Assembly: GCA_910586705.1 (NCBI GenBank) | Contig: CAJUJK010000017.1 | Location: 1-64,000 of the forward strand | Source: an uncultured Lachnospiraceae bacterium | Lineage (GTDB): Bacteria; Bacillota; Clostridia; Lachnospirales; Lachnospiraceae | Reading direction: 5' to 3' | Length of the DNA stretch: 64,000 nucleotides | In this document: positions 42,128-50,064 of the stretch, piece after piece | Numbering within the stretch: the stretch's first letter is position 1 | How the letters are laid out: each line of letters opens with the position of its first letter | Position numbers and translations under genes: made by a program | Notes under the pieces: generated by a model | What the model was told of the DNA's origin: nothing | The model's input: the letters and a program-made list of their open reading frames with translations, nothing else | Database searches by the model: none

Positions 42128-42155
42128 ATTATAGCAAACTGGCAACACATGTCAA
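42128..42155 (-). promoter_or_regulatory. Promoter of perR
   Basis: On the minus strand TTGACA (42150-42155) and TATAAT (42128-42133) are 16 bp apart, near consensus. An AT-rich stretch GTAATGATT follows within 25 nt and could be part of a PerR box, though it matches only partly. Confidence 0.7.
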
Positions 42156-42229
42156 TCCAGATTTTGGAAATTTATAAATTTTTTATAAGATTATAGGAGA
42201 TGTTTTATTTTCAACTTTGTAAATTGTGG

Positions 42230-42349
42230 TATCATAGAGTGAAAAGAAGATCTAGCCGCTCACAGCAGAGGCTGTTTCGCGGAGAACTTCTAGATTTGCT
42301 TCGCAAATCGCTTTCACTCGGGAGAATACCCCAAATACGGGCATTCTCC
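42230..42349 (+). promoter_or_regulatory. Repeated structured leader, copy A (before the histidine kinase gene)
   Basis: TGG-TATCAT (-10 at 42230-42235) is followed at once by a structured leader. The closing helix is GAGTGAAA (42237-42244) with TTTCACTC (42312-42319). Inside, AGAAGATCT (42245-42253) pairs with AGAACTTCT (42283-42291) with one mismatch, and ACAGC-AGAG-GCTGT forms a small hairpin (42262-42275). An extra hairpin GATTTGC/GCAAATC (42293-42309) is present only in this copy. A final stem pairs GGAGAAT and CCC with GGG and ATTCTCC (42321-42349). Confidence 0.6.
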
Positions 42350-42399
42350 GCATGAGTCATAAACTATATATGGGCGGAACGCAGAAAGAAGGTTTTTAA

Positions 42400-43881
42400 G
42401 TGAAATTCAGGACAAGGCTTCTCATCACATCATTGTCAATGGTGCTGCTGCCGCTTTTGCTGACATGCGCCGCGCTTCTGGTGGTGGGGAGTCATATTGA
42501 GGACGTGGAAACGCCGTCGGATTTTTTTGACAGGGACAAAGCTTCTTATATATACACGATAGAAAATTACAGCCGCATTTCAGAGGAAGTGCTGGAAAAG
42601 GTGAGACAGCAAATTAAGGAGGATCCTTCCAGACTGGAGGACAAGGATTATCTGGATGAAATTACGCTTGATCTGAAGGATAAGTCGTCCTATATCATAG
42701 TCAGAAAGGATGGAGAACTCTACTACACTGGCGATGCCAGTGCTGCAAAAAAAATATTTCCCGCTTTGCCGGAGTACGGCAATGAGATGCCCGGTTCGGA
42801 GGCGAGTTATTATTACAGCGATATCAAGAAGTTTGTGAAGGAAGTGGACTTCCGCTTTTTGGACGGCAGCGAGGGCAGCCTTTTTGTGATCACCAGCGTC
42901 AATTCCCTGCTTTCCAGAAAGATGCTTTTGCGAATGGCGTTGGCGTTTATTCTGGTGCTGGTATTCACCAGTCTTCTGCTGACACAGTGGTTCCGCAAAG
43001 GTATTTTTACACCGATCAACCAGTTGAATACGGCGATGCAGAACATTGCCGAGGGCAATCTGGAATACATGTTGACCACGGAGGAAAAGGGTGAAATCGG
43101 CGAGCTTTACCGCAACTATGAAGATATGAGGCTGCGGCTGAAAGAGTCGCTGGATGAAAAGTTTGAACACGAGAAGAAAAACCGGGAGTTGATCAGCAAT
43201 ATTTCGCATGACTTGAAAACGCCCATTACCGCTGTTAAAGGCTACGTGGAGGGTATTATGGACGGGGTGGCGGACACGCCGGAGAAGATGGATAAGTATA
43301 TTAAAACCATCTATAATAAGGCTAATGATATGGACCGCCTGATCAACGAGCTGACCACCTATTCTGGTATTGACAATAATCGGATACCTTACAATTTTCA
43401 CCGTATCAATGTGGCGGAGTATTTCGGGGACTGTGTGGAGGAAGTAGGTCTTGACCTTGAGTCAAAGAACATCCAGTTGAATTATGAGGATCTGGTGGAG
43501 CCAAGCACACAGATTATTGCAGATCCCGAGCAGTTAAAACGAGTCATCAATAATATCATCGGTAACAGTGTAAAATATCTGGATAAGGAGAAGGGAGTCA
43601 TCGATATCCGCATTCTGGATGAAGTCGATTCCATCCGCGTGGAGATCGAGGACAACGGCAAAGGCATCGCGGCAAAGGATCTGCCGAATATATTCGAGCG
43701 GTTTTACAGGACGGACGCATCCCGCAATTCCTCGCAGGGAGGCAGCGGAATCGGGCTGTCCATTGTGAAGAAGATCGTGGAGGATCACGGCGGTTATATC
43801 TGGGCAACCAGCAAGGAAAATGAAGGCACTTGTATGCATTTCGTGATACGGAAATGGCTCAGCGAACCAGAAAAAGGCTGA
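42400..43881 (+). CDS. Sensor histidine kinase
   Basis: A 493-residue membrane kinase. Transmembrane helix 1 (about 7-29), an extracellular domain (about 30-168) and transmembrane helix 2 (about 172-195) precede a HAMP domain (TPINQLNTAMQNIAEGNLEY). The dimerisation domain has ISNISHDLKTPITAVKGYVE with the phospho-His. The ATPase has NNIIGNSVKYL, DNGKGI, FERFYRTD and GGSGIGLSIVKK. The start is GTG at 42400 after AGAAGG. It is 16 nt upstream of its response regulator. A structured leader precedes it. The signal is unknown. Confidence 0.93.
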   Translation: MKFRTRLLITSLSMVLLPLLLTCAALLVVGSHIEDVETPSDFFDRDKASYIYTIENYSRISEEVLEKVRQQIKEDPSRLEDKDYLDEITLDLKDKSSYIIVRKDGELYYTGDASAAKKIFPALPEYGNEMPGSEASYYYSDIKKFVKEVDFRFLDGSEGSLFVITSVNSLLSRKMLLRMALAFILVLVFTSLLLTQWFRKGIFTPINQLNTAMQNIAEGNLEYMLTTEEKGEIGELYRNYEDMRLRLKESLDEKFEHEKKNRELISNISHDLKTPITAVKGYVEGIMDGVADTPEKMDKYIKTIYNKANDMDRLINELTTYSGIDNNRIPYNFHRINVAEYFGDCVEEVGLDLESKNIQLNYEDLVEPSTQIIADPEQLKRVINNIIGNSVKYLDKEKGVIDIRILDEVDSIRVEIEDNGKGIAAKDLPNIFERFYRTDASRNSSQGGSGIGLSIVKKIVEDHGGYIWATSKENEGTCMHFVIRKWLSEPEKG

Positions 43882-43897
43882 GGGAAAGGACAGAGAA

Positions 43898-44587
43898 GTG
43901 AGTAAAATTTTAATTGTGGAAGACGAAGAGGCGATCGCGGATCTGGAAAAAGATTATCTGGAGCTGAGTGATTTTGAAGTGACCATTGAAAATGCCGGGG
44001 ACAGAGGGCTGGAAGCCGCTCTTTCGGGAAACTATGATCTTGTGATTCTGGATCTGATGCTGCCGGGAATCGACGGTTTTGAAGTCTGCAAGCAGATTCG
44101 GGAGGAAAAAGATATCCCGATTATCATGGTATCCGCGAAGAAGGACGATATCGACAAGATCAGAGGCCTTGGCCTCGGTGCGGATGACTATATGACGAAG
44201 CCTTTCAGCCCGTCTGAGCTTGTGGCGAGAGTGAAGGCGCATATGGCGCGGTATGACAGACTGGTGGGCAGTAACCAGAAAGTTAACGATATCATAGAAA
44301 TCAGAGGACTTAAGATCGACAAAACCGCCAGACGGGTTTATGTGGACGGCGAGGAGAGAGTTTTTACCACGAAAGAGTTTGACCTGCTGACTTTTCTTGC
44401 GGAGAATCCGAATCATGTGTATTCCAAGGAAGAACTGTTCCGTGAGATCTGGGATATGGATTCCATCGGTGATATCGCAACCGTCACCGTGCACATCAAA
44501 AAAATCCGCGAAAAAATAGAGTTTGACACCGCAAAACCGCAGTATATCGAAACCATCTGGGGCATTGGATATCGGTTTAAAATCTGA
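43898..44587 (+). CDS. OmpR-family response regulator
   Basis: A 229-residue DNA-binding regulator, partner of the kinase just upstream. The receiver domain has the acidic pair VEDEEAIA, the phospho-acceptor in LVILDLMLPGIDG, and the conserved Lys in DDYMTKPFSP. The winged-helix domain (about 130-229) includes EFDLLTFLAENPNHVYSKEE and TVTVHIKKIREKI. GTG is the start, 16 nt after the kinase stop, so the pair is one operon. Confidence 0.94.
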   Translation: MSKILIVEDEEAIADLEKDYLELSDFEVTIENAGDRGLEAALSGNYDLVILDLMLPGIDGFEVCKQIREEKDIPIIMVSAKKDDIDKIRGLGLGADDYMTKPFSPSELVARVKAHMARYDRLVGSNQKVNDIIEIRGLKIDKTARRVYVDGEERVFTTKEFDLLTFLAENPNHVYSKEELFREIWDMDSIGDIATVTVHIKKIREKIEFDTAKPQYIETIWGIGYRFKI

Positions 44588-44622
44588 CGCATCTGAATGA
44601 GTACTGCAGAATAGAGGCATCT

Positions 44623-45453
44623 ATGCATATGAACAGAATCCTCCATGAGGACAATGACATCATCGTCTGTCATAAGCCTGCCGGGATTGCCACCCAGACG
44701 GCGAGGGTCGGACAGGCGGATATGGTGAGCGAGATCACGAATTATCTGGTGTCCAAGGAAGGCGCCGCCGGGAAATCCCCCCACGTAAGTGTGATCCACC
44801 GATTGGATCAGCCGGTGGAGGGGATTTTGGTTTTTGCGAAAAACAAAGCGGCAGCGGCAGATTTAAGCAGGCAGGCGGCAGGGGAGGACATGAAAAAGGA
44901 GTATCTGGCGTTAGTCTGCGGGAAAGATATGCCGCAGACGGGTGAACTGATCGATTATCTGTTAAAGGACGGCAGGACGAATGTTTCCCGTGTCGTGCCG
45001 CCGGAGGTGAAGGGGGCGAAGCAGGCACGGCTGTCCTATGAAATTTTGTGGGAGGAAGCCGCAGACAGCCTGCTTTTGGTTCAAGAGACGGAAGGGATTT
45101 CGGCAAAGGACAGGATGGAAAAAGATATTTTGGATGGCAGGCGGTCTGATGATGGCATGATCGGATGGCCAGTAAATGGACTGCAATATGCACTTGCAGA
45201 AATCTGTCTGCACACGGGACGCCACCATCAGATCCGGGTGCAGATGGCGAATGCGGGTATGCCTCTTCTGGGGGATCACAAATATGGCGGTCAGACGGCG
45301 CTCGCACTGTCGGAAAAGCTGGGCGTGCGGGAGACGGCGCTCTGTGCGTACCGTCTGGCATTTATTCATCCGAAAACGGGGAAACGGATGCAGTTTGAGA
45401 TTGAGCCGGAGGGCGCGGCGTTTCGCTGTGTCAGGACGCTGGTTTTACATTGA
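44623..45453 (+). CDS. RluA-family RNA pseudouridine synthase
   Basis: A 276-residue enzyme that isomerises uridine in rRNA or tRNA. Family segments are IIVCHKPAGIATQT, VIHRLDQPVEGILVFAKN (catalytic Asp in HRLD) and LHTGRHHQIRVQMANAGMPL. There is no S4 domain. An insert of about 35 residues (roughly 155-190) separates the two halves of the core. It follows the response regulator after 35 nt with its own AGAGG site. A second ATG 6 nt downstream is an alternative start. It ends before a terminator at 45549-45578. Confidence 0.88.
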   Translation: MHMNRILHEDNDIIVCHKPAGIATQTARVGQADMVSEITNYLVSKEGAAGKSPHVSVIHRLDQPVEGILVFAKNKAAAADLSRQAAGEDMKKEYLALVCGKDMPQTGELIDYLLKDGRTNVSRVVPPEVKGAKQARLSYEILWEEAADSLLLVQETEGISAKDRMEKDILDGRRSDDGMIGWPVNGLQYALAEICLHTGRHHQIRVQMANAGMPLLGDHKYGGQTALALSEKLGVRETALCAYRLAFIHPKTGKRMQFEIEPEGAAFRCVRTLVLH

Positions 45454-45548
45454 GAAACGATTTGGTAACTATGAATTTTCTGCAGGATGTAAGAATTTAG
45501 AGTATAAGTTTTTTGAAATATCAAATAATAATAGTGCAGTATCAGCGT

Positions 45549-45578
45549 AAAGAAGCAGGAACACCCTCCTGCTTCTTT
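45549..45578 (+). terminator. Intrinsic terminator upstream of ytvI
   Basis: AAAGAAGCAGGA pairs with TCCTGCTTCTTT around a short loop. The CAGAGTCAG box follows after 12 nt. Confidence 0.85.
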
Positions 45579-45590
45579 CTGTGTGTATAG

Positions 45591-45607
45591 GCAGAGTCAG
45601 AAGGAGG
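45591..45607 (+). repeat. Post-terminator box GCAGAGTCAGAA, copy 2
   Basis: The box GCAGAGTCAG continues directly into AAGGAGG, the ribosome site of the YtvI-type gene. Compare 22532 and 50040. Confidence 0.55.
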
Positions 45608-45616
45608 CAGAATTAC

Positions 45617-46699
45617 ATGGTCTTTGGAGCAGAAAACGACCTGTTTGGGCGTTTGTTAAAAAATAAATTGGCAAAGGGATGCTTTGTCTCTGCCCTTGTC
45701 TGGTTTTTCTTCCGTTATCTGTTTTCACTGGCGGCTCCCTTCTTTCTTGCGTTTGCGCTGATTACCCTGCTGTATCCCCTTCTGGAGCGGATACAGAAAA
45801 AAATTCCGATTAAGAAAAAGTTTCTGGCGGCAGGCATTGTTCTGCCGGTTCTGCTTCTTGTGTGCGCGGCATTGTGGGCGATCCTTACCTTTGGCATGGG
45901 ACAGCTTCAAGGATTGCCGGCATTTTGTGAGCAGGTGGAGCGACAGGCGGAACTTTTTTTCCACCAGTGCTGCTGCCAGCTGGACGGGCGGTTTGGCTGG
46001 GAGGGGGAGCGGATTGAGAGTTATGTGATCGAGCAGATGACTGTTATTATGGAGAATGTGCAGATTCAGGTAGTGCCGCAGCTATTGTCCTCTTCTTACA
46101 GCTGCTTCAAAGGAATTTTAGGTACCGTGGGATTTCTGGCAATTACCTGCATTGCGGTTTTCCTGTTTGAGAAAGATTACACGAAAATGGTGGATTGGGT
46201 GAAGAAGGAGGAGAGCTTTCGGTTTTTATGGTCCGTGCTGGAGGGCGTGCTGTCTTACCTTGTCACTTTTTTTAAGGCGCAGGGTGTGATTCTTCTGATC
46301 ATTGCCGTGCTCTGCAGCGTGACCCTCAGTCTCGCAGGGGTGGAGGGCGGCATATTTCTGGGCATTCTGGCAGGATTTCTGGATATGCTGCCCTTTATAG
46401 GGACGGGCATTGTGCTGGTACCGTTGTCAGTGTGGCAGTTATTAAACGGGGCGTATGTGCGAATGGCGGTATGTCTGGTTCTTTACGGAGCCTGTGCGCT
46501 GGCAAGGGAATTTTTGGAGCCGAGGCTGATCGGAAATAAAATCGGTCTGTCGCCGGTGTGGATTTTGTTTTCTATTTATGCGGGCATGAAACTTTTCGGC
46601 GTGGGCGGTATTGTAAAAGGGCCTCTGGCGCTTATCGTTATTTCCGAAATTTTGAAGGAGAGACGGGAAGAATTTGACGAACCTGTTGATGTGTATTAA
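45617..46699 (+). CDS. AI-2E/YtvI-family integral membrane protein
   Basis: A 360-residue membrane protein with about eight hydrophobic segments. It belongs to the AI-2E transporter superfamily, whose sporulation branch is YtvI. Visible family marks are FLAFALITLLYPLLERIQ near the start, then GILAGFLDMLPFIGTGIVLV and LEPRLIGNKIGLSPVWILFS near the end. ATG at 45617 follows AGAAGGAGG. The branch cannot be decided without alignment; a sporulation role is plausible given the genome. It ends directly in a short tandem repeat. Confidence 0.82.
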   Translation: MVFGAENDLFGRLLKNKLAKGCFVSALVWFFFRYLFSLAAPFFLAFALITLLYPLLERIQKKIPIKKKFLAAGIVLPVLLLVCAALWAILTFGMGQLQGLPAFCEQVERQAELFFHQCCCQLDGRFGWEGERIESYVIEQMTVIMENVQIQVVPQLLSSSYSCFKGILGTVGFLAITCIAVFLFEKDYTKMVDWVKKEESFRFLWSVLEGVLSYLVTFFKAQGVILLIIAVLCSVTLSLAGVEGGIFLGILAGFLDMLPFIGTGIVLVPLSVWQLLNGAYVRMAVCLVLYGACALAREFLEPRLIGNKIGLSPVWILFSIYAGMKLFGVGGIVKGPLALIVISEILKERREEFDEPVDVY

Positions 46700-46763
46700 C
46701 ATAGAAGTCGCGAAGTGCGTGTTTGCGAGTTAATATAGAAGTTGCGAAGCGCGTGTCTGTGAG
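46696..46763. repeat. Two-unit tandem repeat of 34 nt
   Basis: Units 46696-46729 and 46730-46763 are about 80% identical, each starting TTAA-ATAGAAGT and ending GAG. A partial third unit (TTGACGGGAAGTCG) follows. The first unit overlaps the stop codon of the YtvI-type gene. The role is unknown. Confidence 0.7.
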
Positions 46764-46828
46764 TTGACGGGAAGTCGTAAAGAAAACAGGAATTTTAGCC
46801 GGAAGACAGGGAAGAGGAAAATAGAAAA

Positions 46829-48472
46829 ATGAGTAATAAAGTAAAAAAGGCGCAAAACAGGAAAAATGCCGCAGGGGTGTCTGGGCAGGAACTTTTACAA
46901 ATAATGATGGAATACATAACGGCGGCAATCATGGCGGCAATGTGCGTGGCAGTTTCCTTCTATGCAAAGGACGGCTATAACCAGATCGGCAATGCCAAGT
47001 TTGCGGCGTACAGGATGGTAATGATAGTTGGGTTTTCCATTTTTCTGGTGGCAGGAGCGGTTTGGCTGTCTGTGCGGCTGTCTGGGGGAAAGAGAGGACA
47101 GGAACCGTTTGCGACAGGGTTTTTTGGCCGCCTAAAAGAGAGGGTGTCCGTAACGGATTTCTGTGTATTGGCATATCTGCTATTTTCAACGATCTCTGTG
47201 ATTTCCGGCGGGTTTTATGAGGATGCGTTGTGGGGCAGTTTTGGCTGGAACATGGGATGGATGTCCCAGCTTGGCTTTGTGCTTATCTATCTGGCGGTGT
47301 CCCGGTTTGGCGGACATTACCGGGGAATTTTGGCGGCTTTTGGCGGGTCGGCATTTGTGGTGTTTCTGATTGCCGTCCTGCACCGTATGCTGATAGATCC
47401 GATCGGGTTTTATGAGGGTCTGAACGGTAGTCAGATGGCGCAGTTTCTTTCCACCATGGGGCAGGCGACGTGGTATGCCAGCTTTCTGGTGGTGGCATTG
47501 CCGATGGGTGTGGCGGTGTTTCTCTTTGCGGAGAAGTCGTCGTGGCGTATTCTAGGCGGTATTTATACGACGGTGGGTTTTGCCTCTCTGGTGACGCAGA
47601 ACAGCGACAGCGCTTATTTTGCTCTGGCAGGCTTTATGCTGGTTTTCTTTTGGGTCTGCACGAAAAAGCGGGAGACGCTGAACCGGTTTGTGGAGGTGTG
47701 TACGCTCTTTTTTGCCGTAGGCAAGGTGATGCACTTTTTGATGCGGATGCATCCCAACCCGGATTTGGAATATGATTTTATAACGGCGTTGATTCTGGAA
47801 GGAACCGTTACGTGGATTCTTCTCGGGCTTTGTCTGCTTTTGTGCATTTTTCTGTATGAGAGACGAAACAGACCGTATCTGTCAGTGCGGATGCAATGGG
47901 TCGGCCGGCTGGCTGTGCTTGTGGCGGCGACAGCCGTGGCAATCGTGGCAGGGCTTATTGTCCTGCAGAGCAGGAATGCCTTGTCCGGCAGGCTTGGCGA
48001 GGCGCTAAACGCGGTGTCCTACTTCAACTGGAATGACGCATGGGGAAACGGCAGGGGGCGGATCTGGAGCTTTGCGGTAAGGGTGTTTGCAGGCGAGAGC
48101 ATCCTGCATAAACTGTTTGGTGTGGGACCTGACTGCTTCAGCAGTTATGTGGCGGCTGCTCATGGGGAGGAAGCATATCTCCTCTGGGGGGATAAAATTC
48201 TGACCAACGCGCACAATGAATGGCTGACGACGCTGATCAACACGGGAATTTTCGGCGCGGTGTCCTACATAGGAATTTTTGTCACGGCTGTCAGAAGAGA
48301 TCTGCGGGCATGGCAGCAGGATTATTTGCTGGTAGGTGCAGCGGCTTCTGCGGTGTCATATATGGCGTTTAATTTTTTCTGTTACCAGCAGGTGTGCTGC
48401 ACGCCGTTTGTGTTATTACTGCTGGGCGTGGGGGAGTATGTTTTGAGGGAAAAGAGTAGGCAGGCTGGGTGA
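46829..48472 (+). CDS. O-antigen ligase-like polytopic membrane protein
   Basis: A 547-residue protein with about 12 hydrophobic segments and a larger extracytoplasmic loop near the C-terminus. The pattern TNAHNEWLTTLINTGIFGAV matches the Wzy_C/O-antigen-ligase family, which joins surface polysaccharide units to an acceptor. A Gram-positive cell has no lipopolysaccharide, so wall or capsule polysaccharide linkage is more likely. No glycosyltransferase genes are adjacent. The start follows AGAGGAAA. Confidence 0.75.
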   Translation: MSNKVKKAQNRKNAAGVSGQELLQIMMEYITAAIMAAMCVAVSFYAKDGYNQIGNAKFAAYRMVMIVGFSIFLVAGAVWLSVRLSGGKRGQEPFATGFFGRLKERVSVTDFCVLAYLLFSTISVISGGFYEDALWGSFGWNMGWMSQLGFVLIYLAVSRFGGHYRGILAAFGGSAFVVFLIAVLHRMLIDPIGFYEGLNGSQMAQFLSTMGQATWYASFLVVALPMGVAVFLFAEKSSWRILGGIYTTVGFASLVTQNSDSAYFALAGFMLVFFWVCTKKRETLNRFVEVCTLFFAVGKVMHFLMRMHPNPDLEYDFITALILEGTVTWILLGLCLLLCIFLYERRNRPYLSVRMQWVGRLAVLVAATAVAIVAGLIVLQSRNALSGRLGEALNAVSYFNWNDAWGNGRGRIWSFAVRVFAGESILHKLFGVGPDCFSSYVAAAHGEEAYLLWGDKILTNAHNEWLTTLINTGIFGAVSYIGIFVTAVRRDLRAWQQDYLLVGAAASAVSYMAFNFFCYQQVCCTPFVLLLLGVGEYVLREKSRQAG

Positions 48473-48787
48473 ATGTTATAATACGACTTTGTATATCGTA
48501 AGTTCACGTGCAATAAAAAGTTGCACAATACCATATCTTGTATTTTCTTTATCAATGAGGTACTTGTCGTTCCAGATATAGAAACATAGACGGGATACAC
48601 GGTATTTCGTTTATAATTTTTCTACAGTCTATTTTCTAAAAGTCTTTGCAATCTGTATTCCGCTGTGATATATCTATCTTAATATATCATTTATATGCGC
48701 ATATCTTTTCACTTGGAATCGGTTTTCTGATTCCTTAACTCTTCGGAGCACCGCTCCGTCATTTTTCTAAGAAAGGAAAACACATCT
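48473..48787. other. AT-rich region upstream of the Rpn-type gene
   Basis: It is clearly AT-richer than its neighbours. Small hairpins are GTGCAA/TTGCAC (48508-48526), GGAATC/GATTCC (about 48714-48733) and GGAGC/GCTCC (about 48745-48757, followed by ATTTTT). No reading frame with a ribosome site is visible. Low GC with an Rpn-type gene downstream suggests transferred DNA. Confidence 0.45.
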
Positions 48788-49735
48788 ATGAATGCAGATT
48801 TTTCTCCGGCTTTTCTCAAGGCACAGGGACCGGTTCCCTACAACATGACCAACGACTACATGTTCCGGGCAGTTTTACAGTCCAGCAACAAAGTCCTGCG
48901 CGGGCTGATCTGCTCCCTGCTCCATCTTTCGGAACGGAAAGTCGTATCCGTGGAGATCACCAACCCCGTCATTCTCGGTGAAACCGTGACGGACAAGGAG
49001 TTCCGTCTGGATATCAACGTTGTTTTGAACAACCACGCGCTGATCAATCTGGAGATGCAGATTGCCAACAAGCTCAACTGGCGGGAACGCTCGGTCATGT
49101 ATCTGTGCCGCTCCTTTGACCAGTTAAACCACGGGCAGGATTATCTGGATGCTAAACCCGCTGTACATATCGGATTCCTCAACTATACGCTGTCTGAGGA
49201 ACAGCCGGAGTTCTATGCGACCTATAAACTGATAAACGTCAAAAACCATCAAAAATATAGTGACAGTCTGACCTTACATGTGGTAGACTTATCTCGGACA
49301 GGTCTGGCAACCGAGGAAGATAAGAAGTATCATATTCACGAGTGGGCAATGCTGTTTAAGGCAGCGACATGGGAGGAGATCAAAATGCTGGCATCCAGGG
49401 ACGAATATCTGCAGGAGGCGTCTGAAACCATATTCCGCATGAGTGCGGACGATCTGGTGCGTAAACGGTGTCGTGACAGGGAGGAATATTATCAGGACCT
49501 GCGCAGCTATGAGAGGAAGATCGAGCAGGATCGGATAGAACATGAGCAGGATATCCGCAGCTATAAGCGAAAGATCGAGCAGGACCAGACAAAATATGCG
49601 CGGGCAATTGCAGAGAAGGAGGCTGAGATTGCGCAGGATCGAATAGCGCATGAGCGGATAGTGGCTGAGAAAGAAGAGGAGATCCGTCAGCTTCGTGCAC
49701 AGCTTGCGCGGCTGGAAAACAATAATAACAGTTGA
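48788..49735 (+). CDS. Rpn-family recombination-promoting nuclease/putative transposase
   Basis: A 315-residue protein of the PD-(D/E)XK Rpn/YhgA group (PDDEXK_2). The N-terminal part reads NMTNDYMFRAVLQSSNKVLR, then KEFRLDINVVLNNHALINLE with the Asp and Glu-x-Gln active site. The C-terminal 80 residues are a charged coiled coil with near-repeats (LRSYERKIEQD, IRSYKRKIEQD, then IAEKEAEIAQD, VAEKEEEIRQL) ending LENNNNS. Rpn proteins cut DNA and raise recombination, or act in phage defence in some cases. The AT-rich upstream region hints at transfer. Confidence 0.85.
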   Translation: MNADFSPAFLKAQGPVPYNMTNDYMFRAVLQSSNKVLRGLICSLLHLSERKVVSVEITNPVILGETVTDKEFRLDINVVLNNHALINLEMQIANKLNWRERSVMYLCRSFDQLNHGQDYLDAKPAVHIGFLNYTLSEEQPEFYATYKLINVKNHQKYSDSLTLHVVDLSRTGLATEEDKKYHIHEWAMLFKAATWEEIKMLASRDEYLQEASETIFRMSADDLVRKRCRDREEYYQDLRSYERKIEQDRIEHEQDIRSYKRKIEQDQTKYARAIAEKEAEIAQDRIAHERIVAEKEEEIRQLRAQLARLENNNNS

Positions 49736-49804
49736 CAAAATCAGTTCATGCGGCTAAAATGGATGAAAATACAGCCGATCAGGGCTGATATAGTAGCAAA
49801 ACGT

Positions 49805-50027
49805 GGCGATGAAGAGAATAGTACGGATGGGAAACGTTGCAGAGAGAGAGCCGTTGGTGGGAGGCTTTTACGGGAACTGTTCGGAACCGGTCTCGGAGTC
49901 CTGTGTGAAGAGCGCAGCGTAGCACCGGCGATAACGGTAAGAGAAGATGAATGTGAGATACACATTAATTAGGGTGGTACCGCCGAGATTTCGGTCCCTT
50001 AGGGATGGAAGTTTTGGCGGTTTTCTT
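49805..50027 (+). promoter_or_regulatory. T-box leader of proS
   Basis: Stem I includes the specifier-loop AGTA (49820-49823), CGGAT (49824-49828) pairing with GTTCG (49879-49883), then GAA and the likely specifier CCG (49887-49889), a proline codon. The GTTGGTG-type apical motif is present (49852-49858). The T-box AGGGTGGTACCG lies at 49971-49982. It overlaps a terminator whose outer stem is ACCGCC/GGCGGT, ending in TTTTC. Uncharged tRNA-Pro would stabilise the antiterminator and allow proS transcription. Confidence 0.88.
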
Positions 50028-50039
50028 ATGCGCGCATAA

Positions 50040-50059
50040 GCAGAGTCAGAAGAAGGAGG
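50040..50059 (+). repeat. Post-terminator box GCAGAGTCAGAA, copy 3
   Basis: The box GCAGAGTCAGAA lies 15 nt after the T-box terminator and leads into AAGGAGG, the proS ribosome site. Confidence 0.55.
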
Positions 50060-50064
50060 AAGTT

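Noticed and set aside
48788..49735. A transposon or insertion sequence
   Set aside because: The Rpn-type protein is sometimes labelled a transposase, but no terminal inverted repeats or target-site duplication flank it.
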